Under the pieces are notes generated by a model, which searched no databases, was not told the DNA's origin, and saw only the letters and a program-made list of their open reading frames with translations. Both the position numbers and the translations under genes were made by a program. Below are positions 14,922 through 21,116 of a stretch of 21,116 nucleotides of DNA, in pieces. Position 1 is the stretch's first letter; each line of letters begins with the position of its first letter. This DNA comes from Oscillospiraceae bacterium (GTDB taxonomy: Bacteria > Bacillota > Clostridia > Oscillospirales > Ruminococcaceae), in contig JAFUQL010000260.1 of the NCBI GenBank assembly GCA_017472375.1, forward strand, positions 1-21,116, in the 5' to 3' direction.

Positions 14922-16748
14922 ATGAAGAGATTCATCGCCCTCATGCTGGCGCTCGTCATGGCTCTGTCCGTGGTGGGCTGCGGCGGCGCTGCTTCCAGCG
15001 CTCCTGCCAGCTCTGAGCCCGCTTCCGAGCCTGCTTCTGAGCCCGCCAGCTCCGAAGTGGCCGAGGAGGCCACCCCTTACATCGTCATCCCCGAGGAGTA
15101 CCGCTCCTGGGACGAGAACGGTGATCCCCAGCAGTTCAGCCATGCCGGTGAGGCCGGCAGCGCTATGGTCGCCTCCAGCAAGTACGAGGCTTCCGCCATC
15201 GGTCTGGACATCCTGAAGAACGGCGGCAACGCCATCGACGCTGCGGTCGCCATGGGCTTTGCCCTGGGCGTCTGCGAGCCCTTCACCTCCGGCCTGGGCG
15301 GCGGCGGCTTCATGACCATCTACCTGGCCGAGACCGGCGAGACCACCTTCCTGAACTTCCGTGAGGTCGCCCCCTCCGGCGCCACTCTGGACAAGTATCT
15401 GGACGAGAACGGTGAGTTCATCAGCGGTTCCAGCGCCTACGGCGGCCTGGCCGTTGGCGTTCCCGGCGAGGTCGCCGGTCTGCTGCATGCTCTGGAGACC
15501 TACGGCACCATGGATCGTGAGCAGGTCATCCGTCCCGCTTACAACCTGGCCGACCAGGGCTGGACCGCCACCACCTACTACAGCACTTCTGTGGGCTGGG
15601 GCTACAGCAGCATGGTCGACGAGGAGACCAACGAGATCACCCCCATGGGTGAGGTGTTCCTGAACGAGGAAGGCCTGCAGCCCGAGGTTGGCAGCGTTGT
15701 CACCAACAAGGACTATGCCAAGGCTCTGGACCTGATCATCGAGCAGGGCCGTGACGGCTTCTACAAGGGCGAGGTCGCCCAGGCCATCGTCGATTCCGTG
15801 CAGGCTGCCGGCGGCGTTATGACCCTGGAGGATCTGGCCAACTACGAGCCCTATGAGACCGAGCCTGTCACCGGCGACTACAAGGGCTACAGCATCGTTT
15901 CCAGCTCCGTGCCCTCCTCCGGCGGCACCTGCTTCATCCAGATCGCCAACATGCTGGAGAACTTCGAGGTCTACGAGAAGGACTCCGTCGAGCAGATCCA
16001 TCTGCTGAGCGAGATCCACAAGATGGTCTACGCCGACCGTGCCGAGTACATGGCCGACATCAAGTTCACCGACGTGCCTCTGAGCGGCCTGACCAGCCAG
16101 GAGTACGCTGACAAGCTGGCTGCCAAGATCGACATGACCAAGGCTCAGACCTACGAGTACGACGATCCCTGGGCGTTCGAGGGTGACAACACCAACGGCT
16201 ACGTTGTCGTCGACGAGATGGGCAACATGGTCGCCGTCACCAAGACCGTCAACTACTACTGGGGCAGCGGCGTTCTGGCCGACGGCTACGGCATCGTGCT
16301 GAACAACCAGATGGACGACTTCGTCTACGACGCTGAGTCTGTCAACGTGGTCGAGCCCGGCAAGACCCCCCTGTCTTCCATGACTCCCACCGTCGTCTTC
16401 AAGGACGGCAAGCCCGCCATGATGCTGTCCGCCCCCGGCGGCTACACCATCTTCTCCATGCTGTCCCAGCTGTTCATCAACGTGGTCGACTACGGCATGA
16501 ACGCTGAGGAGGCCATTGCTGCCGCCCGTTACCTGTGCGCCTTCGGTACCCTGCAGTACGACGCACCCAACGTGGACGAGGCTGTCTTTGAGGAGCTGGC
16601 TGCCATGGGTCATGACATCTCCGCCACTCCCGGCAAGCGCTTCTCCCTGCCCAGCCTGATCTGCTTCGACGCAGAGGGCAACATCACCGGCTGCACCGAG
16701 TACGAGGATGAGGGCCTGCCTCTGGACGGCTGCGCTCTGGGCTACTAA
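14922..16748 (+). CDS. ggt: Gamma-glutamyltransferase, surface lipoprotein
   Basis: GGT is an N-terminal-nucleophile hydrolase that cleaves itself into two subunits and transfers or hydrolyses the gamma-glutamyl group of glutathione and related amides. Of 608 residues, 1-20 form a lipoprotein signal (charged start, hydrophobic core, VVGC with Cys20), followed by a Ser/Ala/Pro/Glu linker to about 50. Conserved sites: R147 in FREVAP (glutamate carboxylate), predicted nucleophile T424 in GDNTNGY, N444-like residue in KTVN, D465/D466 in NNQMDDF, S485/S486 in PLSSM, and G506/G507 in APGG. The stretch between NNQMDDF and PLSSM is short, so the lid loop is missing, as in B. subtilis GGT. The residues after the nucleophile are Asn-Gly rather than the usual Thr-His. 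The ATG follows AGGAGG (14907-14912). Codon use is unlike its neighbours (many GTC, GTT, CGT and GCT), suggesting high expression. Confidence 0.93.
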   Translation: MKRFIALMLALVMALSVVGCGGAASSAPASSEPASEPASEPASSEVAEEATPYIVIPEEYRSWDENGDPQQFSHAGEAGSAMVASSKYEASAIGLDILKNGGNAIDAAVAMGFALGVCEPFTSGLGGGGFMTIYLAETGETTFLNFREVAPSGATLDKYLDENGEFISGSSAYGGLAVGVPGEVAGLLHALETYGTMDREQVIRPAYNLADQGWTATTYYSTSVGWGYSSMVDEETNEITPMGEVFLNEEGLQPEVGSVVTNKDYAKALDLIIEQGRDGFYKGEVAQAIVDSVQAAGGVMTLEDLANYEPYETEPVTGDYKGYSIVSSSVPSSGGTCFIQIANMLENFEVYEKDSVEQIHLLSEIHKMVYADRAEYMADIKFTDVPLSGLTSQEYADKLAAKIDMTKAQTYEYDDPWAFEGDNTNGYVVVDEMGNMVAVTKTVNYYWGSGVLADGYGIVLNNQMDDFVYDAESVNVVEPGKTPLSSMTPTVVFKDGKPAMMLSAPGGYTIFSMLSQLFINVVDYGMNAEEAIAAARYLCAFGTLQYDAPNVDEAVFEELAAMGHDISATPGKRFSLPSLICFDAEGNITGCTEYEDEGLPLDGCALGY

Positions 16749-16787
16749 GCCTCTCGGCACCGCTGAATTTTACGCACAGCGTATGAC

Positions 16788-16819
16788 AAAGGGCGCCCCC
16801 CTGTGGGGGGCGCCCTTTT
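16788..16819 (+). terminator. Intrinsic terminator of ggt
   Basis: A 14-bp perfect stem, AAAGGGCGCCCCCC (16788-16801) with GGGGGGCGCCCTTT (16805-16818), has a TGT loop and ends in TTTT (16816-16819). It lies 39 bp after the ggt stop. Confidence 0.92.
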
Positions 16820-16825
16820 GTGCTG

Positions 16826-16868
16826 TATAAAAAACAATGCCCCTGCGGGACAAACTCCCGCAGGGGCA
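16826..16868 (-). terminator. Intrinsic terminator of rnpB
   Basis: A 13-bp perfect stem (TGCCCCTGCGGGA at 16838-16850, TCCCGCAGGGGCA at 16856-16868) with a 5-nt loop. Read on the minus strand it is followed by a T-rich run (the complement of 16826-16837), and it starts 7 nt beyond the rnpB 3' end. On the plus strand the following bases (CTCTTTT) could also stop read-through from ggt. Confidence 0.88.
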
Positions 16869-16875
16869 CTCTTTT

Positions 16876-17225
16876 GGAAAAACGACCGGACCGTAAGCCG
16901 GGTTCTGTATTAAACGACGATCTATCTTGGCCTTGCGTTGCCGCAAGGCTCACGCCCTCTCCGGGACGCGCGGGGCAGCGCATATGTCCCATACGGAGGT
17001 TGCTTCTGGTAGGGTTTACATAGCCGCAAAGTCGCCAGTGCGCTGGTGAGCTCTTACCTCGCCTTTCCATCCTTACCGCGTTGCCGCGGCGGTCTATTTC
17101 TGTTGCACTATCCCTGGGGTCACCCCCGGCTGCCGTTAGCAGTTACCATTGCCCCTGTGAAGCCCGGACTTTCCTCAGAGCGAACGCAATGCCGCCCCGC
17201 CGCCGTATGTTCCACTCGTTTTTCC
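16876..17225 (-). ncRNA. rnpB: RNase P RNA component, bacterial class A
   Basis: This is the catalytic RNA that removes 5' leaders from pre-tRNAs. On the minus strand it contains the hallmark 5' conserved segment GAGGAAAGTCCGGGCT (complement of 17161-17176), an AACAGAAATAGACCGCC region in the middle, and the 3' conserved segment CAGAACCCGGCTTA (complement of 16894-16907). The ends were set by helix P1: GGAAAAACGA at the 5' end (17225-17216) pairs perfectly with TCGTTTTTCC at the 3' end (16885-16876). The 5' end so defined falls 8 nt after the -10 box, agreeing with the promoter. The length of about 350 nt and the order of the conserved segments fit class A rather than the Bacillus class B. 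Confidence 0.96.
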
Positions 17226-17232
17226 GGGGGAT

Positions 17233-17261
17233 ATTATAGCACGCCGCGCCGCCGCTGGCAA
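17233..17261 (-). promoter_or_regulatory. rnpB: Strong sigmaA-type promoter of rnpB
   Basis: Read on the minus strand: TTGCCA (17261-17256), a 17-bp spacer and TATAAT (17238-17233). One mismatch from full consensus. The predicted start near 17226 coincides with the 5' base of helix P1. Confidence 0.9.
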
Positions 17262-17302
17262 GCCAAAACCCAGAGAAAAATTTGCGATATTATGCCGCAG
17301 AA

Positions 17303-17331
17303 TTGCAAAATACTCCGAATTATGATATAAT
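17303..17331 (+). promoter_or_regulatory. Near-consensus promoter of the pseudouridine synthase gene
   Basis: TTGCAA (17303-17308), a 17-bp spacer and TATAAT (17326-17331), with extended -10 TGA (17323-17325). It is divergent from the rnpB promoter, with 41 bp between the two -35 boxes. Confidence 0.9.
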
Positions 17332-17371
17332 ATCTGCCGGATTTTGCGCAAAAGCGGGGGAGGGGAAGGCA

Positions 17372-18265
17372 ATGGCACAGCCGGTCTGGCTCTCCTTTTC
17401 CGTCCTGCCCTGCCACGAGGGGCTGACCCTGCGGGACTTTTTGCGGGGGCAGCAGGTCAGCGCCACCCTCATCAAGGCGGTGAAATACCGGGGCAGCGGC
17501 TTCTTTGCGGACGGCCTGCCGGTGTTCACCGACCTGCGGGTGCGGGCGGGCATGACCGTGCGGTTCGCGCTCCCGCCCGAGGAGCCCACCACCGTGGAGC
17601 CCCAGAACATCCCCCTGACCATCCGCTATGAGGATGAACACGCGATGCTGCTGGACAAGCCCGCAGGCATGGCGGTGCATCCCACCCTGAACGCGGCCGA
17701 CGGCACGCTGGCCAACGGCTGGATGGGCCTGATGGCCCGGCGGGGCGAGGAGGCGGTGTTCCGCCCGGTGAACCGCATCGACCGGGACACCAGCGGCCTG
17801 GTGCTATGCGCCAAAAACGCCTACGCAGCCCCCATTCTGGCCGGGAACGTGCAGAAGGTCTACCTGGCGGTGCTGGAGGGTGAGCCGCCTGCGCCCGAAG
17901 GGGAGATCGCCGCACCCATCGCCCGCGCGGAGGGAAGCATCATCCTGCGGCAGGTGGCCGGGGGCGGCAAGCCCAGCCTGACCCGCTATCAGATCGTGGC
18001 GCGGGGCGGAGGGCTGAGCCTTGCGGCGGCGGTGCCGGTCACCGGGCGCACCCATCAGCTTCGGGTGCATTTTTCCCACATTGGCTGCCCGCTGGCCGGG
18101 GATGAGCTGTACGGCGGCAGCCGGGCGCGCATCGGCCGGCAGGCGCTGCACTGCGCCCGCATGACCTTTACCGGCCCGGGCGGCGGCACGAAACAGGTGG
18201 AGTGCCCCCTGCCGCCGGATATGGAGGCCCTGTGCCGGGATATGGAAAAGCTTACAGAAGTGTGA
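17372..18265 (+). CDS. RluA/RluD-family pseudouridine synthase
   Basis: This enzyme isomerises specific uridines in rRNA or tRNA to pseudouridine. The 297 residues contain an S4-like RNA-binding region (about 15-75, with LRDFLRGQQVSATLIK) and the catalytic domain. That domain has LLDKPAGMAVHPT (93-105) and the active-site motif RIDRDTSG (135-142) with catalytic D137; most relatives have RLD. A later block GRTHQLRVHFSHIGCPLAGD is also typical. The closest subfamily is RluD-like, but the target uridine cannot be told from sequence. The ATG at 17372 follows GGGGGAGGGGAAGG (17356-17369); an upstream in-frame ATG at 17282 is upstream of the promoter and is rejected. It is monocistronic. No clear terminator follows before the next promoter 28 bp downstream. 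Confidence 0.94.
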   Translation: MAQPVWLSFSVLPCHEGLTLRDFLRGQQVSATLIKAVKYRGSGFFADGLPVFTDLRVRAGMTVRFALPPEEPTTVEPQNIPLTIRYEDEHAMLLDKPAGMAVHPTLNAADGTLANGWMGLMARRGEEAVFRPVNRIDRDTSGLVLCAKNAYAAPILAGNVQKVYLAVLEGEPPAPEGEIAAPIARAEGSIILRQVAGGGKPSLTRYQIVARGGGLSLAAAVPVTGRTHQLRVHFSHIGCPLAGDELYGGSRARIGRQALHCARMTFTGPGGGTKQVECPLPPDMEALCRDMEKLTEV

Positions 18266-18292
18266 AAGTTTCGGCAAATTGCGCCTTTTCTC

Positions 18293-18320
18293 TTGCCCCA
18301 AACGGGATGGGGTGTATAAT
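18293..18320 (+). promoter_or_regulatory. Promoter of the LysM-G5-M23 gene
   Basis: TTGCCC (18293-18298), a 16-bp spacer and a perfect TATAAT (18315-18320) in an AT-rich patch. Predicted start near 18327, giving a leader of about 118 nt. Confidence 0.75.
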
Positions 18321-18360
18321 TAAAAGATAAGAACCTTTGCTTTTACAGCGTTGATTTTTA

Positions 18361-18407
18361 CCGGGCGCGGCCCGGTTCGATACAGTGGCCTGCCCACAAG
18401 GGCGGGC
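18361..18407 (+). promoter_or_regulatory. Two consecutive GC-rich hairpins in the leader of the M23 gene
   Basis: CCGGGC (18361-18366) pairs with GCCCGG (18370-18375) around GCG. Then GCCTGCCC (18388-18395) pairs with GGGCGGGC (18400-18407), with one G-T pair, around ACAA. Neither has a U-tract. They lie between the predicted start of transcription and the ribosome binding site at 18431-18437. Function is unknown; mRNA stabilisation is a simple possibility. Confidence 0.45.
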
Positions 18408-18444
18408 GCGGGCCAAAGCGAGCGGCCCGGAAAGGAGCGGTACA

Positions 18445-20208
18445 TTGGAGCTGAAAGAAAAACAGCCCGGCAGTCTGAGTGAGCGGCTGGAACCCTACAA
18501 GCAGCAGTTCATTCACTGGGCGCGCCACAGCGAACAGGTGGCGTGGCTGGGCGACTTTTTATACCAGATGGGATTCTGGGCGGAGTACGTCCTGGTGCGC
18601 GCCGTGCGCGGGCTGCGCGCCGGCGTGCTGTGGCTGGCCGCTGCGCTGATGCGCGGCGCAAAAAAAGCAGCTCTGTGGCTGCTTCAGGCGGCGGGCGGTG
18701 TTCTGCGCAAGCTGGTCGCCCCCATCGTTTATTTGTTCAATGGCTTCCGCCACACTCGCCAGTCGCTGCAGGCGGCAAAGGAGCAGGGGGAACCCTCTGC
18801 CGGGGTGCTGCGGCAGGCGGCCGTTCGCGGTGCGATGAACTTCACCGCGCTGATGAAGGAATCGATGGCCTATGTGCTGCCCCTCGCAGCGGCTGGCCTG
18901 TTCCTGTTTACCGTACATACCGTCGTGGGTTACGACTACATCCTCAAGGTGGAAGTGGACGGAAAGCCGGTGGGCTATGTGGCCAACGAGGCGGTGTTTG
19001 ACAGCGCCCGTGAGGACCTGCGCCGCCGCATCGAGACGGTGGCGGCCAACGACGGGCAGGAGTGGGACATCAAGCCCACCTACACCATTGCCATCGAGGG
19101 CACTGTGATGGACGAGGGCGAAATGGCCGACGCCATCCTGCAGGCATCCAGCAAGGACATTCAGGAGGGCATCGCCCTGTATGTGGATGGCCAGCTCATC
19201 GCGGTCACCACCGACCGCACCCGCCTGGATCAGACACTGGCGGACCTGAAGGCCCCCTACGAGCAGCCGGACAACCCCAACTTCCGGGTGGAGTTTACCA
19301 AGCATGTGGAACTGGTGGAGGGCATCTACTTCACCAGCTCCTTCTCCAAGGTCAACGATGTGGTGGCGAAGCTGACCGGCCTGGAGCAGGCCGAGCTGAC
19401 CTACACCGTGCAGGAGGGCGATTCCCCCTGGACCATCGCCCGTGACCATGAGCTGACGGTGAACGAACTGTACGCCCTGAACCCCGCCATGACGGAAAGC
19501 GGCTACAATATGTATGTGGGCGATGTGCTGGTGGTCAGCCAGGAGCGCCCCTTCCTGCAGATCCGCACGGTGGAGCGGGTCACCTACACCGAGCCCATCC
19601 CCTATGAGACCAAGAAGAGCCCCTCGGAGGACTACACCTTCGGTACCATCAAGGTGGTGCAGGAGGGCCAGGAGGGCCTGAAGGAGATCACCGCAGACAT
19701 CGTGCGCATCGACGGCGTGGAGGCATGGCGCGACATCGTGGAGACCAAGGTGCTCCAGGAGCCGGTCACCAAGGAGGTGCTGGAGGGCCGCCGCCTGCCC
19801 AACGGCGCCATCGCTGCGGGCGGCACCGGCAGCGGCAGCATCATGTGGCCGGTGCCTGCCTACCGCTACGTCAGCCGCTGGATGAGCAGCGGCCACAAGG
19901 GCTGCGACATCTGCGCGCCGCGGGGCACGCCCATCTATGCGGCGGACAACGGCGTGGTCACCCGGGCCGGCTGGAACGGCGCGGGCACCAACTACGGCTA
20001 CTCGCTGATCATCAACCACGGCAACGGCATGACCACCCTGTACGCCCACTGCGACACCCTGAACGTGAGCGCGGGCCAGTATGTGACACAGGGCCAGCAG
20101 ATCGGCACGGTGGGCTCCACCGGCTGGTCCACCGGCAACCACCTGCACTTTGAGATCCGCATCAACGGCAGCCTGGTCAGCGCCCGCAACTACTTCCCCA
20201 ACTTCTAA
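18445..20208 (+). CDS. Membrane-anchored LysM-G5-M23 family peptidoglycan endopeptidase
   Basis: A cell-wall hydrolase that probably cuts peptide cross-links in peptidoglycan, with a type II membrane topology. The 587 residues show a basic, partly hydrophobic N-terminal region (1-140), one membrane segment (about 141-161), an extracytoplasmic stalk, a LysM peptidoglycan-binding motif (about 319-366: YTVQEGDSPWTIA to GDVLVV), a G5 domain (about 372-448) and an M23/LytM domain (about 470-580). The zinc and catalytic residues are present: H484 and D488 in HKGCD, H535 in YAHCD, and H566 and H568 in HLHFEIR, so it should be active. The TTG at 18445 follows AAAGGAG (18431-18437) by 7 nt; an in-frame GTG at 18385 has no ribosome binding site. 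It stands alone upstream of murA, another wall gene. Confidence 0.94.
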   Translation: MELKEKQPGSLSERLEPYKQQFIHWARHSEQVAWLGDFLYQMGFWAEYVLVRAVRGLRAGVLWLAAALMRGAKKAALWLLQAAGGVLRKLVAPIVYLFNGFRHTRQSLQAAKEQGEPSAGVLRQAAVRGAMNFTALMKESMAYVLPLAAAGLFLFTVHTVVGYDYILKVEVDGKPVGYVANEAVFDSAREDLRRRIETVAANDGQEWDIKPTYTIAIEGTVMDEGEMADAILQASSKDIQEGIALYVDGQLIAVTTDRTRLDQTLADLKAPYEQPDNPNFRVEFTKHVELVEGIYFTSSFSKVNDVVAKLTGLEQAELTYTVQEGDSPWTIARDHELTVNELYALNPAMTESGYNMYVGDVLVVSQERPFLQIRTVERVTYTEPIPYETKKSPSEDYTFGTIKVVQEGQEGLKEITADIVRIDGVEAWRDIVETKVLQEPVTKEVLEGRRLPNGAIAAGGTGSGSIMWPVPAYRYVSRWMSSGHKGCDICAPRGTPIYAADNGVVTRAGWNGAGTNYGYSLIINHGNGMTTLYAHCDTLNVSAGQYVTQGQQIGTVGSTGWSTGNHLHFEIRINGSLVSARNYFPNF

Positions 20209-20227
20209 GCCCGTATCCGCGGGAGAT

Positions 20228-20267
20228 GAACCGCCGCAGGTGAGTCCTGCGGCGGTTCGTTGGTTTT
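20228..20267 (+). terminator. Intrinsic terminator after the M23 gene
   Basis: A 13-bp perfect stem, GAACCGCCGCAGG (20228-20240) with CCTGCGGCGGTTC (20246-20258), and a 5-nt loop. TTTT lies a few bases later (20264-20267), so the U-tract is offset and termination may be incomplete. Confidence 0.8.
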
Positions 20268-20345
20268 ACAGCGGTGTAACTTGGCCAAATTTGACAAAGC
20301 GAGCTGGATATAAGTTGTGCGATACGCTAATAATAACCGCGAGAC

Positions 20346-20374
20346 TTCCTTTTCTGGTCCGAGTGGTGTATAAT
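20346..20374 (+). promoter_or_regulatory. Promoter of murA
   Basis: A perfect TATAAT (20369-20374) with TTCCTT (20346-20351) 17 bp upstream as a weak -35. Predicted start near 20381, leaving a leader of about 115 nt. Confidence 0.68.
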
Positions 20375-20385
20375 GTACAAGTTGA

Positions 20386-20444
20386 GGTCTGACGGGTTGG
20401 GCGAAGTGCGCCCATTTGGCCGTCAGAGCGCCCTTTTGGCTGTC
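20386..20444 (+). promoter_or_regulatory. Structured, repeat-containing leader of murA
   Basis: TCTGACGG (20388-20395) pairs with CCGTCAGA (20420-20427), enclosing a second stem GGGCG (20399-20403) with CGCCC (20409-20413). A 17-bp direct repeat, GCGCCCATTTGGCCGTC (20408-20424) and GCGCCCTTTTGGCTGTC (20428-20444), matches at 15 of 17 positions with a 20-nt period. GGGCG could therefore pair with either copy, giving two mutually exclusive folds right after the start of transcription. It could be an attenuator or a binding site for a regulator. It resembles no riboswitch class I know. Confidence 0.5.
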
Positions 20445-20495
20445 GAAAAACGGCAAGAACGGGCGAGAAGCATCAGGCTCAAAGGAGAGTTTTGA

Positions 20496-21116
20496 TTGGA
20501 GAAATTTGTCATTCGGGGCGGTAAACCGCTGATGGGCGAAGTGGTCATCAGCGGCGCGAAGAACGCGGTCGTAGCCCTGCTGCCTGCCACCATTCTGGCC
20601 GGCGGAAAATGCGTGCTGGAGAATGTGCCCGCCATCAACGATGTGAGCGTTTCGCTGCGCACCTTGTCGGCCCTGGGCGCGCAGGTGCGCATGCTGAATA
20701 AGAATACCTATGAGATCGACACCACCTGTCTGACCAGCACCGAGGTGCCGGATGACCTGTCCCGTCAGATGCGCGCCAGCTATTATTTTCTGGGTGCGCT
20801 GCTGGGGCGGTTCGGCTCTGCGAAGGTGGCCATGCCCGGCGGCTGCGATCTTGGCCCCCGCCCCATCGACCAGCACCTCAAGGCTTTCTGTGCCCTGGGC
20901 GCGGCCGATTCGGTGGAGTACGGCAAGATCAACGTCCGCTGCAATGACCTGAAGGGCGCCCATGTGTTCTTCGACACGGTGTCGGTGGGCGCTACCATGA
21001 ACGCCATGCTGGCGGCGGTGCTGGCCGAGGGCATGACCGTGCTGGAGAACGTGGCCAAGGAGCCCCATGTGGTGGACCTGGCCAACTTCCTGAATATGAT
21101 GGGCGCGGATGTGCGC
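20496..21116 (+). CDS. murA: UDP-N-acetylglucosamine 1-carboxyvinyltransferase MurA (partial, 3' end beyond window)
   Basis: MurA transfers enolpyruvate from PEP to UDP-GlcNAc, the first committed step of peptidoglycan synthesis, in the cytoplasm; it is the target of fosfomycin. The first 207 residues are present, about half the usual 420. Visible are the N-terminal EPSP-synthase-fold block GGKPLMGEVVISGAKNA with K22 and N23, R93 in the MRASYYFLG stretch, and the active-site loop MPGGCDLGPRPID with C117, equivalent to E. coli C115, so fosfomycin sensitivity is expected. The TTG at 20496 follows AAAGGAG (20481-20487) by 8 nt and gives the family N-terminus (MEKFVIRGG). The frame is open to the end of the window. 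Which of the two Firmicute MurA paralogues it is cannot be told. Confidence 0.96.
   Translation, partial: MEKFVIRGGKPLMGEVVISGAKNAVVALLPATILAGGKCVLENVPAINDVSVSLRTLSALGAQVRMLNKNTYEIDTTCLTSTEVPDDLSRQMRASYYFLGALLGRFGSAKVAMPGGCDLGPRPIDQHLKAFCALGAADSVEYGKINVRCNDLKGAHVFFDTVSVGATMNAMLAAVLAEGMTVLENVAKEPHVVDLANFLNMMGADVR

Noticed and set aside
17046..17330. Coding frames across the rnpB region (also 16820-17023 and 16684-17070)
   Set aside because: The region is the RNase P RNA on the minus strand; conserved RNA segments and a P1 helix explain it fully.
18266..18298. Terminator after the pseudouridine synthase gene
   Set aside because: Only short, imperfect pairings around GGCAAATTGCGCC were found before the TTTT at 18285-18288; no convincing stem.
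18385..18444. Upstream GTG start for the M23 gene at 18385
   Set aside because: It has no ribosome binding site, lies at a leader hairpin, and would add 20 residues of GC-rich filler. The TTG at 18445 has AAAGGAG at ideal spacing.
20291..20314. TTGACA at 20291-20296 with TATAAG at 20309-20314 as a second murA promoter
   Set aside because: The spacer would be only 12 bp and no better -10 lies at 16-18 bp. The TATAAT at 20369 is preferred.
1..21116. CRISPR arrays, insertion sequences, prophage, tRNA genes and toxin-antitoxin or defence loci
   Set aside because: No regularly spaced repeats, transposase-like or integrase-like proteins, tRNA cloverleafs or defence-type domains were seen; the gene content is chromosomal housekeeping.

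Overview
This 21.1 kb window is GC-rich chromosomal DNA of a Gram-positive, low-GC-phylum bacterium. The best guess is a high-GC gut Clostridia member (Oscillospiraceae/Ruminococcaceae, similar to Faecalibacterium, Gemmiger or Subdoligranulum). The clues are the gene orders hpt-ftsH, secG-rnr and yaaL-bofA, strong AGGAGG ribosome binding sites, frequent TTG starts, a Ser/Ala/Pro/Glu lipoprotein linker, a class A RNase P RNA, and sigmaA promoters standing out as AT-rich islands. The genus is an inference. All protein genes read on the plus strand; only rnpB is on the minus strand. The long minus-strand open frames are GC-driven shadows.

Layout: (1) 1-3412: the end of hpt, then ftsH, then a tail-anchored zinc-ribbon protein of unknown function, closed by a terminator. 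(2) 3456-7906: a promoter and a two-gene operon for a divergent second type IIA topoisomerase (GyrB/ParE-like and GyrA/ParC-like subunits). The A subunit has Ala where quinolone-sensitive enzymes have Ser. (3) 7978-10700: secG with a strong promoter and terminator, then rnr (RNase R). (4) 10769-11280: a yaaL (DUF2508) and bofA pair overlapping by 4 nt. (5) 11308-11830: a monocistronic small HEAT-like protein with its own promoter and terminator. (6) 11880-14631: a self-contained cassette of a YtrA-type GntR repressor, an ABC ATPase and two paralogous membrane subunits, with a palindrome on the promoter as likely autoregulatory operator. (7) 14794-16819: a surface-lipoprotein gamma-glutamyltransferase with an unusual residue pattern after the nucleophile. 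(8) 16838-17261: rnpB on the minus strand, tail-to-tail with ggt. (9) 17303-18265: an RluA/RluD-type pseudouridine synthase divergent from rnpB. (10) 18293-20267: a membrane-anchored LysM-G5-M23 peptidoglycan hydrolase. (11) 20346-21116: the start of murA, preceded by a repeat-containing structured leader.

Most of the content is housekeeping: protein quality control, chromosome topology, protein export, RNA decay and processing, and cell wall synthesis and remodelling. The less ordinary parts are the divergent topoisomerase pair, the zinc-ribbon protein behind FtsH, the GntR/ABC cassette, the lipoprotein GGT and the murA leader. I see no phage, transposon, CRISPR, tRNA or obvious defence system, and I cannot claim a wholly new system from sequence alone.
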